Assembly: GCA_026826555.1 (NCBI GenBank)
Contig: JAKSZT010054334.1
Coordinates: forward strand, 33,600,083-33,664,082
Direction: 5' to 3'
Length of the DNA: 64,000 nucleotides
Source: Tolypeutes matacus
Lineage: Eukaryota; Chordata; Mammalia; Cingulata; Chlamyphoridae
Shown here: positions 46,441-57,209 of the stretch, piece by piece
Layout of the letters: each line of letters begins with the position of its first letter
Numbering within the stretch: the first letter of the stretch is position 1
Position numbers and translations under genes: made by a program
Notes under the pieces: model-generated
Told to the model about the DNA's origin: nothing
The model's input: the letters and a program-made list of their open reading frames with translations, nothing else
Database searches by the model: none

Positions 46441-47374
46441 TGCTGAGATCAGAGCATGTGCTCAGAACAAGTATTATGAGAGTTAACAGTATTTAATGAA
46501 GAGACAAAGTGACTGATAAATGGACACTACCTCCCTTTCATATTACAAAAAAAAAAGTGCCCTGTAATGAATAACTGCAGCCAGACCTTATTCATAACCT
46601 ATTACCTTACGTTTTTTCCTTCTAGATTGAAATCTCTGAAGAAAAGCAGCAGCCCTATTTCTGTTACATGGTAGAACTGATGAATCTAATACTCTTTTTT
46701 CTTAGACTATAATGACATGATAGTATTCTGGGACATGTGGTCGATGCTATAAATGAGCTAATGACTAGTCAACCCTTCCATAAAAGAGAGTTATAAGTTG
46801 AATGATGATGTAATTTATCATTCTGCTTGGGACACTTTTGAAAATAAATGGAGTGCTATTAATACAGCCACAATAAATAGGAACAGTCCTGGGTAAATCA
46901 CAACAAATCAGTCACCTTAGTTAAAAGGCAAAAGTGCTCTTTTCTTCTTTATTGTGGTACCTGCAGAGAGTCCCTGCACATCTTGGCCCTACAATTCTGT
47001 TTCTTGCTTAAGTTTTCTGTCAGTACTTTAGAGACTTAGAGTATCAAACTCATAGATGCATATGCCTCTTTTGGGTAATTACACAGCAATTTCCACATAT
47101 ATTTATATTAGGATATCAAAAGCAGTTAATTATGAAAATTAGTTTCAACAACAAAACGGTCAACAACAGACATGTCAATATGATAGACATAACCTTGTCA
47201 ATTTTTAAGATTACTATTTCCATTTTGACCTTCTTCTCACTACTTAAGAATCTCAACAGTCATCTCATAGTCCCATTTTTGCATTGACTTTTATATTCCT
47301 TATCATAAATACTGACCAATTCCTTATAGAAAAAGTCAGAACCTCTTCCCTCCAGCAATTAAAACCATACAAAC

Positions 47375-47494
47375 CTCTGTCAGTTGCTCCAGTTGGCCTC
47401 TGTTTGCACTTAATTCTTCCGAAAGATCATTCTTTTTGACTTGTAGTTCACAAATTTCCTTTCTCAAAGGATTCACTTGTTCATAGAATCGAAT
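47375..47494 (-). CDS. PIBF1: PIBF1 coding exon (about residues 185-224)
   Basis: A minus-strand exon of 120 bp, exactly 40 codons, phase 0 at both ends. Acceptor ..TTTTTTTAAAG|ATTCGATTC; donor ..CTGACAGAG|GTTTGT. The peptide is [20 protein letters not shown], then [20 protein letters not shown], aligning without a gap to human [20 protein letters not shown] and its continuation. The second half differs at several residues ([13 protein letters not shown] against KNILAEELSTNKN). All heptad-compatible, consistent with a coiled coil. The donor GTTTGT is a weaker variant of GTAAGT. The next exon downstream is 32 kb away. Confidence 0.96.
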
Positions 47495-48595
47495 CTTTAA
47501 AAAAATAGTTAATAAGCAGTCTTGAAAACTAAGTTATAGTTACAATATTTGCTAATACACAGTGCTCTCAAATATCAGTCATAAAAGGGAATATTTACAA
47601 AACTAAAACAAGACAGTCATTATTTGACCCTAAATAATACTTAAAGTCTTACTGTTCAACTAAGTTACTTCAAAGTCTAGATTATTTGCAACTACCCACT
47701 CCTGCCATAGTCTCTTTCCTCTCTTCTACCCATACTCCATTTACTCTGCCTCATCTCCCACTACTGCTCACTTCACACCAACAGTTTATTTCCTGAACAC
47801 TCTTGCTCTTTCCTCTACTATTCTCCACTCTATGTGATCTGTCATTTTCTTCTATTTTGATTTACTTCCTAGGAAGAAAAGGGGTTAAGAGCAGACCTGT
47901 GACCCACTTCTCCCTTATAGGGATGCTGGGGGAAATGAATCACCTTCTCCAGACCTTCTCAAGTATATGCTTTTAAGCTAGATAAGACCTTCTATCCATA
48001 AATTGTTTTTAACTATCAGGATATATCTGCTCTATCCAGAGTCCTTATTTAAATAAGTTTGGAATTTATAACATTTCAGAGCATGGTTTTCTGGAAAATG
48101 ATGGATAAACTAATGTAAACATCTTCCTACCTGTAGTAAATAAAGGAAGATAAAAGATGGTTATAAAATCTAAATTTTCCAATGACAACCTAACCATTCC
48201 CCAGCAAAAAAACTTTCAACCTGTAGTCCAACCCTACTATCTATGAATGAAATAATATCCTATTGGTGGTAAATACCTTCACAAAGATGGCATATTTCAT
48301 TTTCTGCAGAACACCAAATTTACAATGGTCATAAATTAGCAATCGATGATACAATATTTCATTTCTATGGAGAATGCAACCCCTAACTTCAGAGTCCTAT
48401 TTACTGCTTGACTTTGAAGATCAGTGCTCATTAACAAACCTCTAAAATTTGATGATCTGAATACCACTCACCATCTTTAGATCAAGGCCGTAAAATAATT
48501 TATCAGTTGGGAACTTCAAAACGGTTACCAAAGAAATGGCATATTTTAGTCTAAAATTTATGCAGTATTTTTAGAAAGTGATAAAAGACACTTAC
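47495..48595. other. Intron between PIBF1 exons, nothing recognised
   Basis: 1.1 kb; pyrimidine-rich around 47695-47880 but not assigned to a repeat. Confidence 0.5.
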
Positions 48596-48794
48596 AGATA
48601 CATATTCAGGAATGGAAAGCTGATCTTCAGGAAAAGGTTTTAGTTTCATATATTGCTCTTCCGTTAACTCAAAGTCACGAAGGTTTCGACGAATATCGCC
48701 AGCCTTCTCTCTTAGCTGGAGATTTGTCTCTTCCAGTTGTTTCTGTCTCAATAGAATAGTTTCCATTTCTTGTTTCATTAGCTCTTGATATTTT
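48596..48794 (-). CDS. PIBF1: PIBF1 coding exon (about residues 118-184)
   Basis: A minus-strand exon of 199 bp. Acceptor ..TTAATGTAG|AAAATATCAAG; donor ..TATGTATCT|GTAAGTG, a near-consensus donor. One base completes the codon split from the upstream exon, giving R where human PIBF1 has S; 66 codons follow. They read [40 protein letters not shown] and [20 protein letters not shown], ending IPEYVS, with only a few substitutions from human (V to I, I to M, A to P). High conservation and clean phase leave no doubt. Glutamine- and leucine-rich heptads indicate coiled coil. Confidence 0.97.
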
Positions 48795-49010
48795 CTACAT
48801 TAAGAGAGAATTTATGGCAAGCTTAAAAACAAAGTTTTGAGATTTCCCAGTTTCCTTTTAAAAGTAACATAAAATTAAGAAATGAGAAGTGCCATTGTAT
48901 TTTTGTCTCTAGCTAAATGCTTTTCACTTAACCAGTTAAACTCAAAATGACAATTCTATACTAATAACGAAATTGGTAGCCACATAAACTAATAGAGAAC
49001 TGATATTCCT

Positions 49011-49218
49011 TTTTTTTTTTTTTCTATCTGGTTGTGTTATCGCCTTTTTGGTGTGTTGCTTCACCACGCAGCTGTGCCACGGGGGTCTGCACCTCTCCAC
49101 TCCACACCGCCGCCTCACCGGCAGGTCTGGGACACCTTATTTCTTTTATTACCAGGATCAAACCAGGTCCTCCATTTGGTAAACAGGAGCGCAAATGCTT
49201 GAGCCACAACTGCTTCCC
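49011..49218 (-). mobile_element. tRNA-derived SINE with an unusual body
   Basis: The minus-strand head is GGGAAGCAGTTGTGGCTCAA, with box B GGTTTGATCCTGGT. The following body (GTGTCCCAGACCTGCCGGTG, GCGGCGGTGTGGAGTGGAGA) differs from the other copies. The duplication CTGATATTCCT (49000-49010) / CTGATATTCTT (49219-49229) has one mismatch. Possibly a separate subfamily. Confidence 0.85.
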
Positions 49219-49264
49219 CTGATATTCTTAAAGAATAATTTTAAAAATTAAAATTACTCTTGAC

Positions 49265-50030
49265 CCCAATTTACTGGCTCCTCTCCTTGTTCCCCTAAGT
49301 AGCAAAATTCTCAAAGGTTGTTTCCAATTCCTTTCTTCTTAAATCCATGCCAATCAGGTTTTCTCCTTGTTACCAATGACTTCTAGATTGGCAAATTTAA
49401 TGATCAATTCTTAGACCTTTTCATTCATGACCTACCAATAGCATTTGACACAGATGAAGTCTTTCTTGAAATATTTTTCTTCACCTGGCTTCCAAGATAC
49501 GATACTCTCTTCATTTTTCTATTTTACAAGTGGCACAATCCTAGTCTCCATTGTTGGTTTGTCTTAATGATAGAGTACTTGGTCCTTTTATCTATCTATA
49601 CTCTCTCCCTTGGAGAACTCATCCAGTCTCATACCTTTAAATACTGTTGATGCTCTAACAACTCCCAGATTTATTGCTCCAATCCAGACTTCTCATATTC
49701 CTCCACATGAATATCTAATAAGGACAACTCTAACTTAAGGTCTCCCAAATTGAACTCCAGAGGCTCTTCACCTAAAAACCTGTTCCACTGACATTTTCTC
49801 CATCTTAGTTGACAGCAATTCCATGCCTTTTCATTTATGCAGGTCAAAAATGTTCGTGCCATCCCCAGTTTCTCTTTTTCTCTTAAACCCCAAATCTAAG
49901 CTATCAGGAAATCCTATCAGCTCTAATTTCAAAATATATTCAGAATCCAACCACCTTTTATTTCCATAAGCTATCAAGAAGATTAATGCAATAGCTTCTG
50001 AACTGCCCTCTCAGTAGCATTCCACCTATT
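49265..50030 (+). mobile_element. L2 ORF2-derived relic, sense
   Basis: TCTATACTCTCTCCCTTGGA, GAACTCATCCAGTCTCATAC, CTTTAAATACTGTTGATGCT, TCAAAATATATTCAGAATCC and ATTAATGCAATAGCTTCTGA reproduce the reverse-transcriptase-coding part of L2 as known across mammals. Roughly 30% diverged by eye. No ORF survives. Confidence 0.8.
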
Positions 50031-50180
50031 GAAAAATGTACAAAGAATTTAGTATTATATAGCAATACTCAAAGTGTAGTCCCTCGATCAGCAATATCAG
50101 CATCACCTGAGAACCTGGTAGAAATGCAAATTCTCAGGCCCCACTCCAAATCACAACCTCTGAAGATGGGGCCTGGCAAT

Positions 50181-50278
50181 TTTTTTTTTTTTTTTTGAGG
50201 TACTGGGGGCCGGGGATTCAACCCAGGACTTTGTTTGTAGGAAGCTGGTGCCCAACCACTGAGCCACACCAGCTTCCC
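50181..50278 (-). mobile_element. SINE monomer, second tRNA-like head type, in MER5A
   Basis: The minus strand reads GGGAAGCTGGTGTGGCTCAG, GGTTGGGCACCAGCTTCCTA, GGTTGAATCCCCGGCCCCCA, GTACCTC and A16. The target copy on its left is CCTGGCAAT. Confidence 0.9.
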
Positions 50279-50397
50279 TGAGTTGGTTTTATCATTTGTT
50301 TTGCTTTTTTCTCTCCTCTCAGGAGGCACCAGGAACCAAACTTGGGGCCTCTTGTGTGGGAGGCGGGAGCTTAACTGCTTGAGCCACATCTGTTCCC
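50279..50397 (-). mobile_element. SINE monomer, DAS type, in MER5A
   Basis: The minus strand reads GGGGGAACAGATGTGGCTCA, AGCTCCCGCCTCCCACACAA and GGTTCCTGGTGCCTCCTGAG, with a degraded tail. Followed by the target copy CCTGGCAATCT at 50398-50408. Confidence 0.85.
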
Positions 50398-50409
50398 CCT
50401 GGCAATCTA

Positions 50410-50820
50410 TTTTTTGCTTTTGTTTTTTTAAGATTTATATTTTTATTTATTTATTTCCCGCCCCCAACCCCTTGTTGTTTTTGCACTCACTGTCTGCTCT
50501 CTGTGTTCTTCTGTGTCTGCTCTTCTGTGCCGGGAACTGATCCTGGGACCTTCCGGAGTAGGAGAGAGGCATTCAATCTCTTGCGCCACCTCAGCTTCCT
50601 GGTCTGCTGCATCTCTTCTCTATGTCTCTTTTTGTTGCATCATCTTGTTGCACCAGCTTTCCACGTGGGCCAACACTCCATGCGGACCAGCACTCTTGCA
50701 CAAGCCAGCACTCTGCGCGGGCCAGTTTGCCTTTTTTTTCACCAGGAGGCTCCAGGAATCGAACCCTGGACCTCCTGTATGGTAGATGGTAGCCCAATCG
50801 CTTGGGCCACATCTGTTTCT
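50410..50820 (-). mobile_element. Dimeric DAS-type SINE in MER5A
   Basis: The minus strand reads GGAGAAACAGATGTGGCCCA, GGTTCGATTCCTGGAGCC, a spacer, head two GGAAGCTGAGGTGGCGCAAG with GGATCAGTTCCCGGCACAGA, and a tail AAATAAATAAATAAAA. Flanked by CCTGGCAATCT (50398) and CCTGGCAGTCT (50821). Confidence 0.92.
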
Positions 50821-50836
50821 CCTGGCAGTCTGTTTT

Positions 50837-51093
50837 TTTTTTGTTTTTTTTTTCTTTAAGCTTGAGATTTTAATGTCAAAACATAAAGTCTTAAAATAAT
50901 CCTTTCACAAAATAAGACAGCTTTAAGCCATAAAAATATGTAGTTGTCAAAGGTTAAGTTTTTCTGTCCTCATTTGCTGTAACCAGCTGTCAGCATCTTC
51001 TTTAGAGATCAGTTTTTTCTTCATAACGATACCTGTATGCGGCTCTTTGGCTGTCCAGGTATGGTTTACAGCCTAAATGTATAACACTGCCAA
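50837..51093 (-). pseudogene. Processed pseudogene (mRNA 3' end), parent not identified
   Basis: Flanked by an exact 13-bp duplication GGCAGTCTGTTTT (50824-50836 and 51094-51106). The minus strand ends with ATTAAA about 17 bases before an A-rich tail (50837-50862). It has no SINE or L1 similarity and looks like the 3' part of a spliced mRNA. Two possible coding ends are visible: one frame ends ..RAAYRYRYEEKTDL stop, the other ..KEDADSWLQQMRTEKLNL stop. I do not recognise either. The insertion is 5'-truncated, about 257 bp. Confidence 0.7.
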
Positions 51094-51162
51094 GGCAGTC
51101 TGTTTTAACAAACACTCTAGGTGTTTCTGATGCATGCTAAAGCGTGAGACCCATTAATCTAA

Positions 51163-52789
<1,627 letters not shown>

Positions 52790-53225
52790 GTACCCATTGA
52801 CCAGTGTTCAGTTAGACCCCTATCATCTATCCCTCATCTAGACTGTTATAATAGTTTCCTCATTGTATTCCCTGCCTCCAGCTTATCAATCTCCAAATTT
52901 ATCTTCTTTTGACCTTTAAAAATTGCTAGCAAAATTTTATTTCCCCAGTTTTAAATCCTTCAGAGGATCCTCAGTGTCCTCCCTAGAATAAATTCCAAAC
53001 TGTGACATAATACACTAGTCCTTCATCTGGCCATTGCCAGCTATTACTCTTGTCCCTAGCCTAAAAGGAAAATCCATTCTAGCCAAAATAAGAACTTGGC
53101 ATTCCCCAAATAGGCTCTCTTAAGCCTCCCTGCATGTGGAATTTGTTCCTAGTCTATTTGGGTAATTCTTTCCTCCTTCCCTTTCAACCGAGGCAACTCT
53201 TGTTTGCCCTTTAAAATTCTATAAC
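52790..53225 (+). mobile_element. L2 relic, downstream part of ORF2 and 3' region
   Basis: CATCTAGACTGTTATAATAG, TTTCCTCATTGTATTCCCTG, TTTAAATCCTTCAGAGGATC and GTCCTTCATCTGGCCATTGC follow the L2 segment that lies downstream of the part at 49265-50030. The two could be pieces of one old L2 now separated by MER5A and an exon, or independent copies. Confidence 0.65.
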
Positions 53226-54210
53226 TAGGATAAATGGTAGTACTATTCACAGATGTAAGATATATTGCAAAAGGATAAGAATAGGAGCACAGGAAAATCA
53301 TGAGTTCAGTTTTTTATATATTGAGTTGAAGATGGCTCTAAAAAGCTCAAGTGAGACATCAAATAGCATGTTCTTCTAATAAATACTTCAATAGCTCAAA
53401 ACACTTAAATAATTTCTAAGCTTGTTTGGTAAGATTTTTGCTTCCCTCACTATACACTGAACACCCTAAAGGCAGATCTTTTTTATATAGTAGACTGCAT
53501 AGGACATGATAGTATCTGATAAATGGTCGGTATTTGTCCAAATTGATCTTTGCCCTACAAAAGAGAAGACAATGCTCCAGGTCAGAAAAGAATATATCTA
53601 GGAATTCTAATTTCAAAGTACAGACTTTTCATTCACCTCCATTATTCTACTTTCATACTTCTTCCTAATCTCTAGGCATCCTAATTTCAAAGTACAGACT
53701 TCTCATTCACCTCCATTATTCTACTTTCATACTTCTTCCTAATCTCTATATTCAAACATATTTCTTCTAAACCATTCTTTTTGGAAGCAGAATCTAATCA
53801 TTGCTACTTATTCTGACTCATTGCCTCTGTCCCAAAGTGACTTAGAAATCTGGTTTTATAGGGAAAAGATCATCTGTCACATACAACTCTTTATTATGAT
53901 CCAGGGAAACAGACTGATATTCCTATCCCAAATTTGCTAATCACTTTGAACAAAAGTCCCCTAAAAGGCAGCTAAAGAGCAACAGACCTGTGTGACTTAC
54001 AGATTTCTGTAGAAATTGTTTACCACAGGGCTCCTTCCTGCAAAGACACTTCTTTAAGACTCCAAATACTAGCCACAAAGCAAGCTTCAACACACAAAAT
54101 AACAAGTATAGACAGATCGTATTCTCTAAACACAATGCAAACAAATTAGAATATCATTAACAAAATTGCACATAAACCCCCTTCTGTATTTTAAGAATTA
54201 AAAAACAACA
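53226..54210. other. PIBF1 intron with a short tandem duplication
   Basis: Unique-looking; see 53607-53748. No gene recognised. Confidence 0.5.
53607..53748. repeat. Tandem duplication, period 74, two copies
   Basis: CTAATTTCAAAGTACAGACT at 53607 recurs at 53681, and identity runs to ..TTCTTCCTAATCTCTA with one T/C difference over about 68 bases. The low divergence suggests a recent event. Confidence 0.92.
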
Positions 54211-54299
54211 ACAACAACTTCTAATTCATGTGTAAAAGAAATCCTAATCAAAATGGCAGAAGTGAATGAGAACAAAAACACCATGGACTAAAATTTGAG
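54211..54299 (+). mobile_element. Old L1 ORF2 fragment, left part (target of L1-C)
   Basis: AGTGAATGAGAACAAAAACA and CTAAAATTTGAG correspond to the L1 ORF2 stretch before the LWDAxKA motif. Its continuation is at 63501-64000. L1-C inserted between, duplicating AAAATTTGAG. Confidence 0.75.
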
Positions 54300-54306
54300 A
54301 GCGGGG

Positions 54307-54317
54307 CAAGATGGTGG
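54307..54317 (+). promoter_or_regulatory. YY1-like site at the 5' end of L1-C
   Basis: CAAGATGGTGG eight bases from the 5' terminus. It has the same core and position as in L1-D and L1-E; L1-F has AAAGATGGAGG at 35704. Function inferred from primate L1. Confidence 0.55.
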
Positions 54318-54890
54318 CTAAGTAAGACGATCCAAGAGTCAGCTCTTTCTACAAGACAGTTAGTAATCTAAATTGAGCTATCTAAAGCACTTGTTTGGGG
54401 GACCCAGGAGACCACAAGAGCATCCTGCAACATCCTTGAAAGAATGGAAGGAGGAGACTGCCCAACTGAAGGTTTGTGAGTACAGCAGGTCATACAGTAG
54501 AGCACGCCATACCACAGAGCAGGTGCCCATCCTCCACTGGTAGCGCAAGCCACCTAGGAGCTATTCTATGGCTGGAGTGGGAAGCTCCATTTCCCAAAAC
54601 TGGGAGAGGAAGAGACAGTTGGCCACGAACTTCAGCTACTGAATAGTAAATCTGGCTACCAAAAGTATAATCCTAAGAACAGCTAAAGTTTGAACCTGTC
54701 CAAGTCAGAAAGAGGTCAGTGTCTGCCATTTTAACTCCACCCTGGGCATGAGGGGAAGTGGGGCTGATTGAAAATCACAGTGACAGTAGGAACTGGCTTC
54801 TTTCCACTCAGAACATATTGCATCCCTAGCCCAGGCCCTGCCTCACCTCTGGCAGGGAAGAAGTTGGAGGGACCTGCACCACCCTCTCCA

Positions 54891-56300
54891 GGCAATTGCA
54901 GGTACTTTCAGCCAGCACAGACTGAATAATCGGGCACCTGGGGCTTCATCCCCGCACCCCAATAGGATAAGAGAGGAGCTGTTTCTTCAGCTTCTCTTGG
55001 CAACTGCAAGTGCTTTCAGCCTGCACGAACTGGTTTGTTGAGCATCTTTGATTCCATCTCCACCCCTCCATCCCTATAGGAAAGGAGGAAGCTAGTGTTG
55101 CTTCAGCCCCTCTGGGCAATTGCAGGCACTTTCAGTCCTTTCAGACTAGATACTTGGGACACCTGTACCTCCATCACCGCCCCCCCCAACAGGATAGGAG
55201 GGGAGCTGTGCTTCCTTGGCCTCTCTGAGCAACTGCAGATGTTTTTGGCTGGCACAAGTTCGTTTGTTGAGAGCCTTCGATTCCATTTCCACCCCCCAAC
55301 CCCTAAAGGATAGGAGAGGGCTGGTATTTCCTCAGTCTCAAGACAACTGAAGGTACTTTTGACCTGCATGAACTCAACTGCTGGGCCTCTGTAGCTCCAC
55401 CATCACCCCCGATAAGAAAAGAGGGAGGCAGTGTTTCCCCAGCCTCTCTGGGTAACTGCAAGTGCTTTTGGCTCACACAGACTGAAAAGTCAGACACACC
55501 TGTAGCTCCATCCCTGCCCCTAAGTAGCATAGGAGGAAAGCTGTGTTTCCTCATCCTTTCCAGGAAATGGCAGGCACTTTTGGCCTACACAGATTGGACT
55601 GGTGGGTGACTGTGGATTCATCCCCCGCCCCAATAAGATAGGAGTGGATGGGTGTTTCCTCAACCTCTCACAGCAACAGCAGGCACTTTCGGCCTACAGG
55701 AACTGAACTGTTGGATGCCTGTGGCTCCACCTCCACCCTCCAACAGGATAGGAGGAGCTGATGTTTCCTCAGCCTCACTGGGCAATGGCAGGCACTTTTG
55801 GCCTACACAGACTGAACTGTTGGGTGCCTGTGGTTCCATTCCCACCTCCTAAAGGGTACAAGGGACAGACCTCCCTCAGCCTCTTAGGGCAACTGCAGAT
55901 GAATTCGGCCCACACAGAGGGCCCATCCCCACCACTGGCAGGAGAGGAGGGGGCTGGTGCTATGCCAGTCTACCGGGATAAGTGCGGATATTTTGGACCC
56001 ATACAGCATAGACTGCTGCCGATATCTGCAGCTCCATCCCTGTCCCAGGCAAGGGAGAAAAGGGTGTGAAGCTAAATCAGTCTCTCCAGGCAACTGCAGA
56101 TGGACTTGTCCTGCACAACTTGGATTATTACACATGACTGCTGCTCTGTCCCTACCCCTGGCAGAGGTGAAGGGTGGGAGAAACTTTATTGGTTCCTTGG
56201 ACAATACAGGCAGCTTCAACCTCCACAGCGTACAGTACCAACTATAGCCTCAGCCCCTACTACACAACCAGCAAGGGAGAAAGGGCAAGAAAGCGGTAAA
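54891..56300 (+). repeat. L1-C 5' UTR tandem array, 13 units of about 109 bp
   Basis: The anchor GGCAAYTGCAGGYACTTTYG or a variant starts at about 54891, 54999, 55115, 55228, 55342, 55451, 55563, 55672, 55781, 55888, 55975, 56089 and 56199; spacings 107-116 except one of 87. Each unit continues GCCTRCACAGACTGAACTG, TGTRGCTCCATCCCCRCCCC, then AGGATAGGAGGRGCTG and TTTCCTCAGCCTCTCTG. The array is GC-richer than its surroundings. Units have diverged, so the array is not newly amplified. Confidence 0.92.
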
Positions 56301-56399
56301 CTAAAGAGAGAAACTTGGAGCCCAGAATAAAGACTGTAGTAAGCCAGTTGCCAAGACACCAACAAAAAATTACAATTCACACCAAGAAACAGGAAAATA

Positions 56400-57190
56400 A
56401 GACCCAGGCAAAGGAACAAGATAAGCCTCCATATGACATAAAGGAGTTGAGACAACCAATCATAGATGTTCAAATATATCTCCTTAATAAATTCAATGAG
56501 CTGGCTAAAGAGATTAATGATATTAAGACGACACTGGGTGAGCAAAAAGGAGAATCTGAAAGCACACACAGAAAAATAGCAGATCTTGTGAAAATGAAAG
56601 GCACATTAAATGAAATTTAAAATATACAGGAGGCATATAGCAGCAGATTTGAGGAGGAAGAAGAAAGGACTGGTGAGCTTGAAGACATGGCTTCCAAAAG
56701 TGAACACACGAAAGATGAAGAAAAGAATGGAAAAAATTGAACAGGGTCTCAGGGAACTATATGAAGGCAAGAGATGTGCAAACATACAAGTCATGGATGT
56801 CCCAGAATGAGAACAGAAGGGAAAAGGGCAGGAGGACTATTTGAAGAAATAATGGTAGAAAATTTCCCAACCCTATTCAAAGGACATAGATATCCGTATC
56901 CAAGAAGCACAATGTACTTCCATCCAAATAACTCTGAATAGACCTACTCCAAGACATATACTAAACAGAATGTCAAATGCCAAAGTCAAACAGAGATTCC
57001 TAAGAGCAGCAAGAGAAAAGTGATACATCACATACAAGGGATACCCAAAAAGATTAAGTGCCGATTTCTCATTAGAAACCATAGAGGCAAGAAGGCAGTG
57101 GTATGATATATTTAAGATATTACAAGAGAAAAACTGCCAGCCAAGAATCTTATATCCAGCAAGACTGTCTTTCAAACATGAGGGGAGAGT
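56400..57190 (+). pseudogene. L1-C ORF1 remnant
   Basis: The ATG seen in L1-D (MARSKEQ) is mutated here; AKEQDKPPYDIKELRQPIID and NKFNELAKEINDIKTTLGEQ follow, then a stop in the coiled coil. The RNA-binding part is frameshifted. The C-terminal part near 57060-57190 (GATTTCTCATTAGAAACCAT) is the DFSLETxEARRQ motif. Confidence 0.85.
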
Positions 57191-57209
57191 TTAGAATATT
57201 CACAGGCAA

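Larger units (their letters stand above)
45433..47374. other. Intron with MIR and L2 scraps
   Basis: 45600-45690 may be a MIR core (TTGCCCAAGACTGCATAATT). The clearer MIR and L2 pieces have their own entries. The remainder is AT-rich with no gene recognised. Confidence 0.5.
50063..51162 (+). mobile_element. MER5A (hAT-type DNA transposon), split by four retroposons
   Basis: The left part 50063-50180 reads ACTCAAAGTGTAGTCCCTCG, CAGCATCACCTGAGAACCTG, AGAAATGCAAATTCTCAGGC and GATGGGGCCTGGCAAT. The right part 51094-51162 reads GGCAGTCTGTTTTAACAAAC, ACTCTAGGTGTTTCTGATGC and ATGCTAAAGCGTGAGACCCA. Joined, they match the MER5A pattern (TCAAAGTGTGGTCC..CAATCTGTGTTTTAACAAG..GATTCTGATGCA). The gap of about 910 bp is filled by three SINEs and a processed pseudogene. 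Confidence 0.88.

Noticed and set aside
55095..56247. Several 60-110-codon frames on both strands of the monomer array
   Set aside because: They arise from the GC-richer tandem units being open in several frames; their peptides repeat with the unit period.
54891..56300. Regular repeats resembling a CRISPR array or a satellite
   Set aside because: Period about 110 bp without distinct short repeats and unique spacers, in a mammalian L1 5' UTR directly before ORF1.
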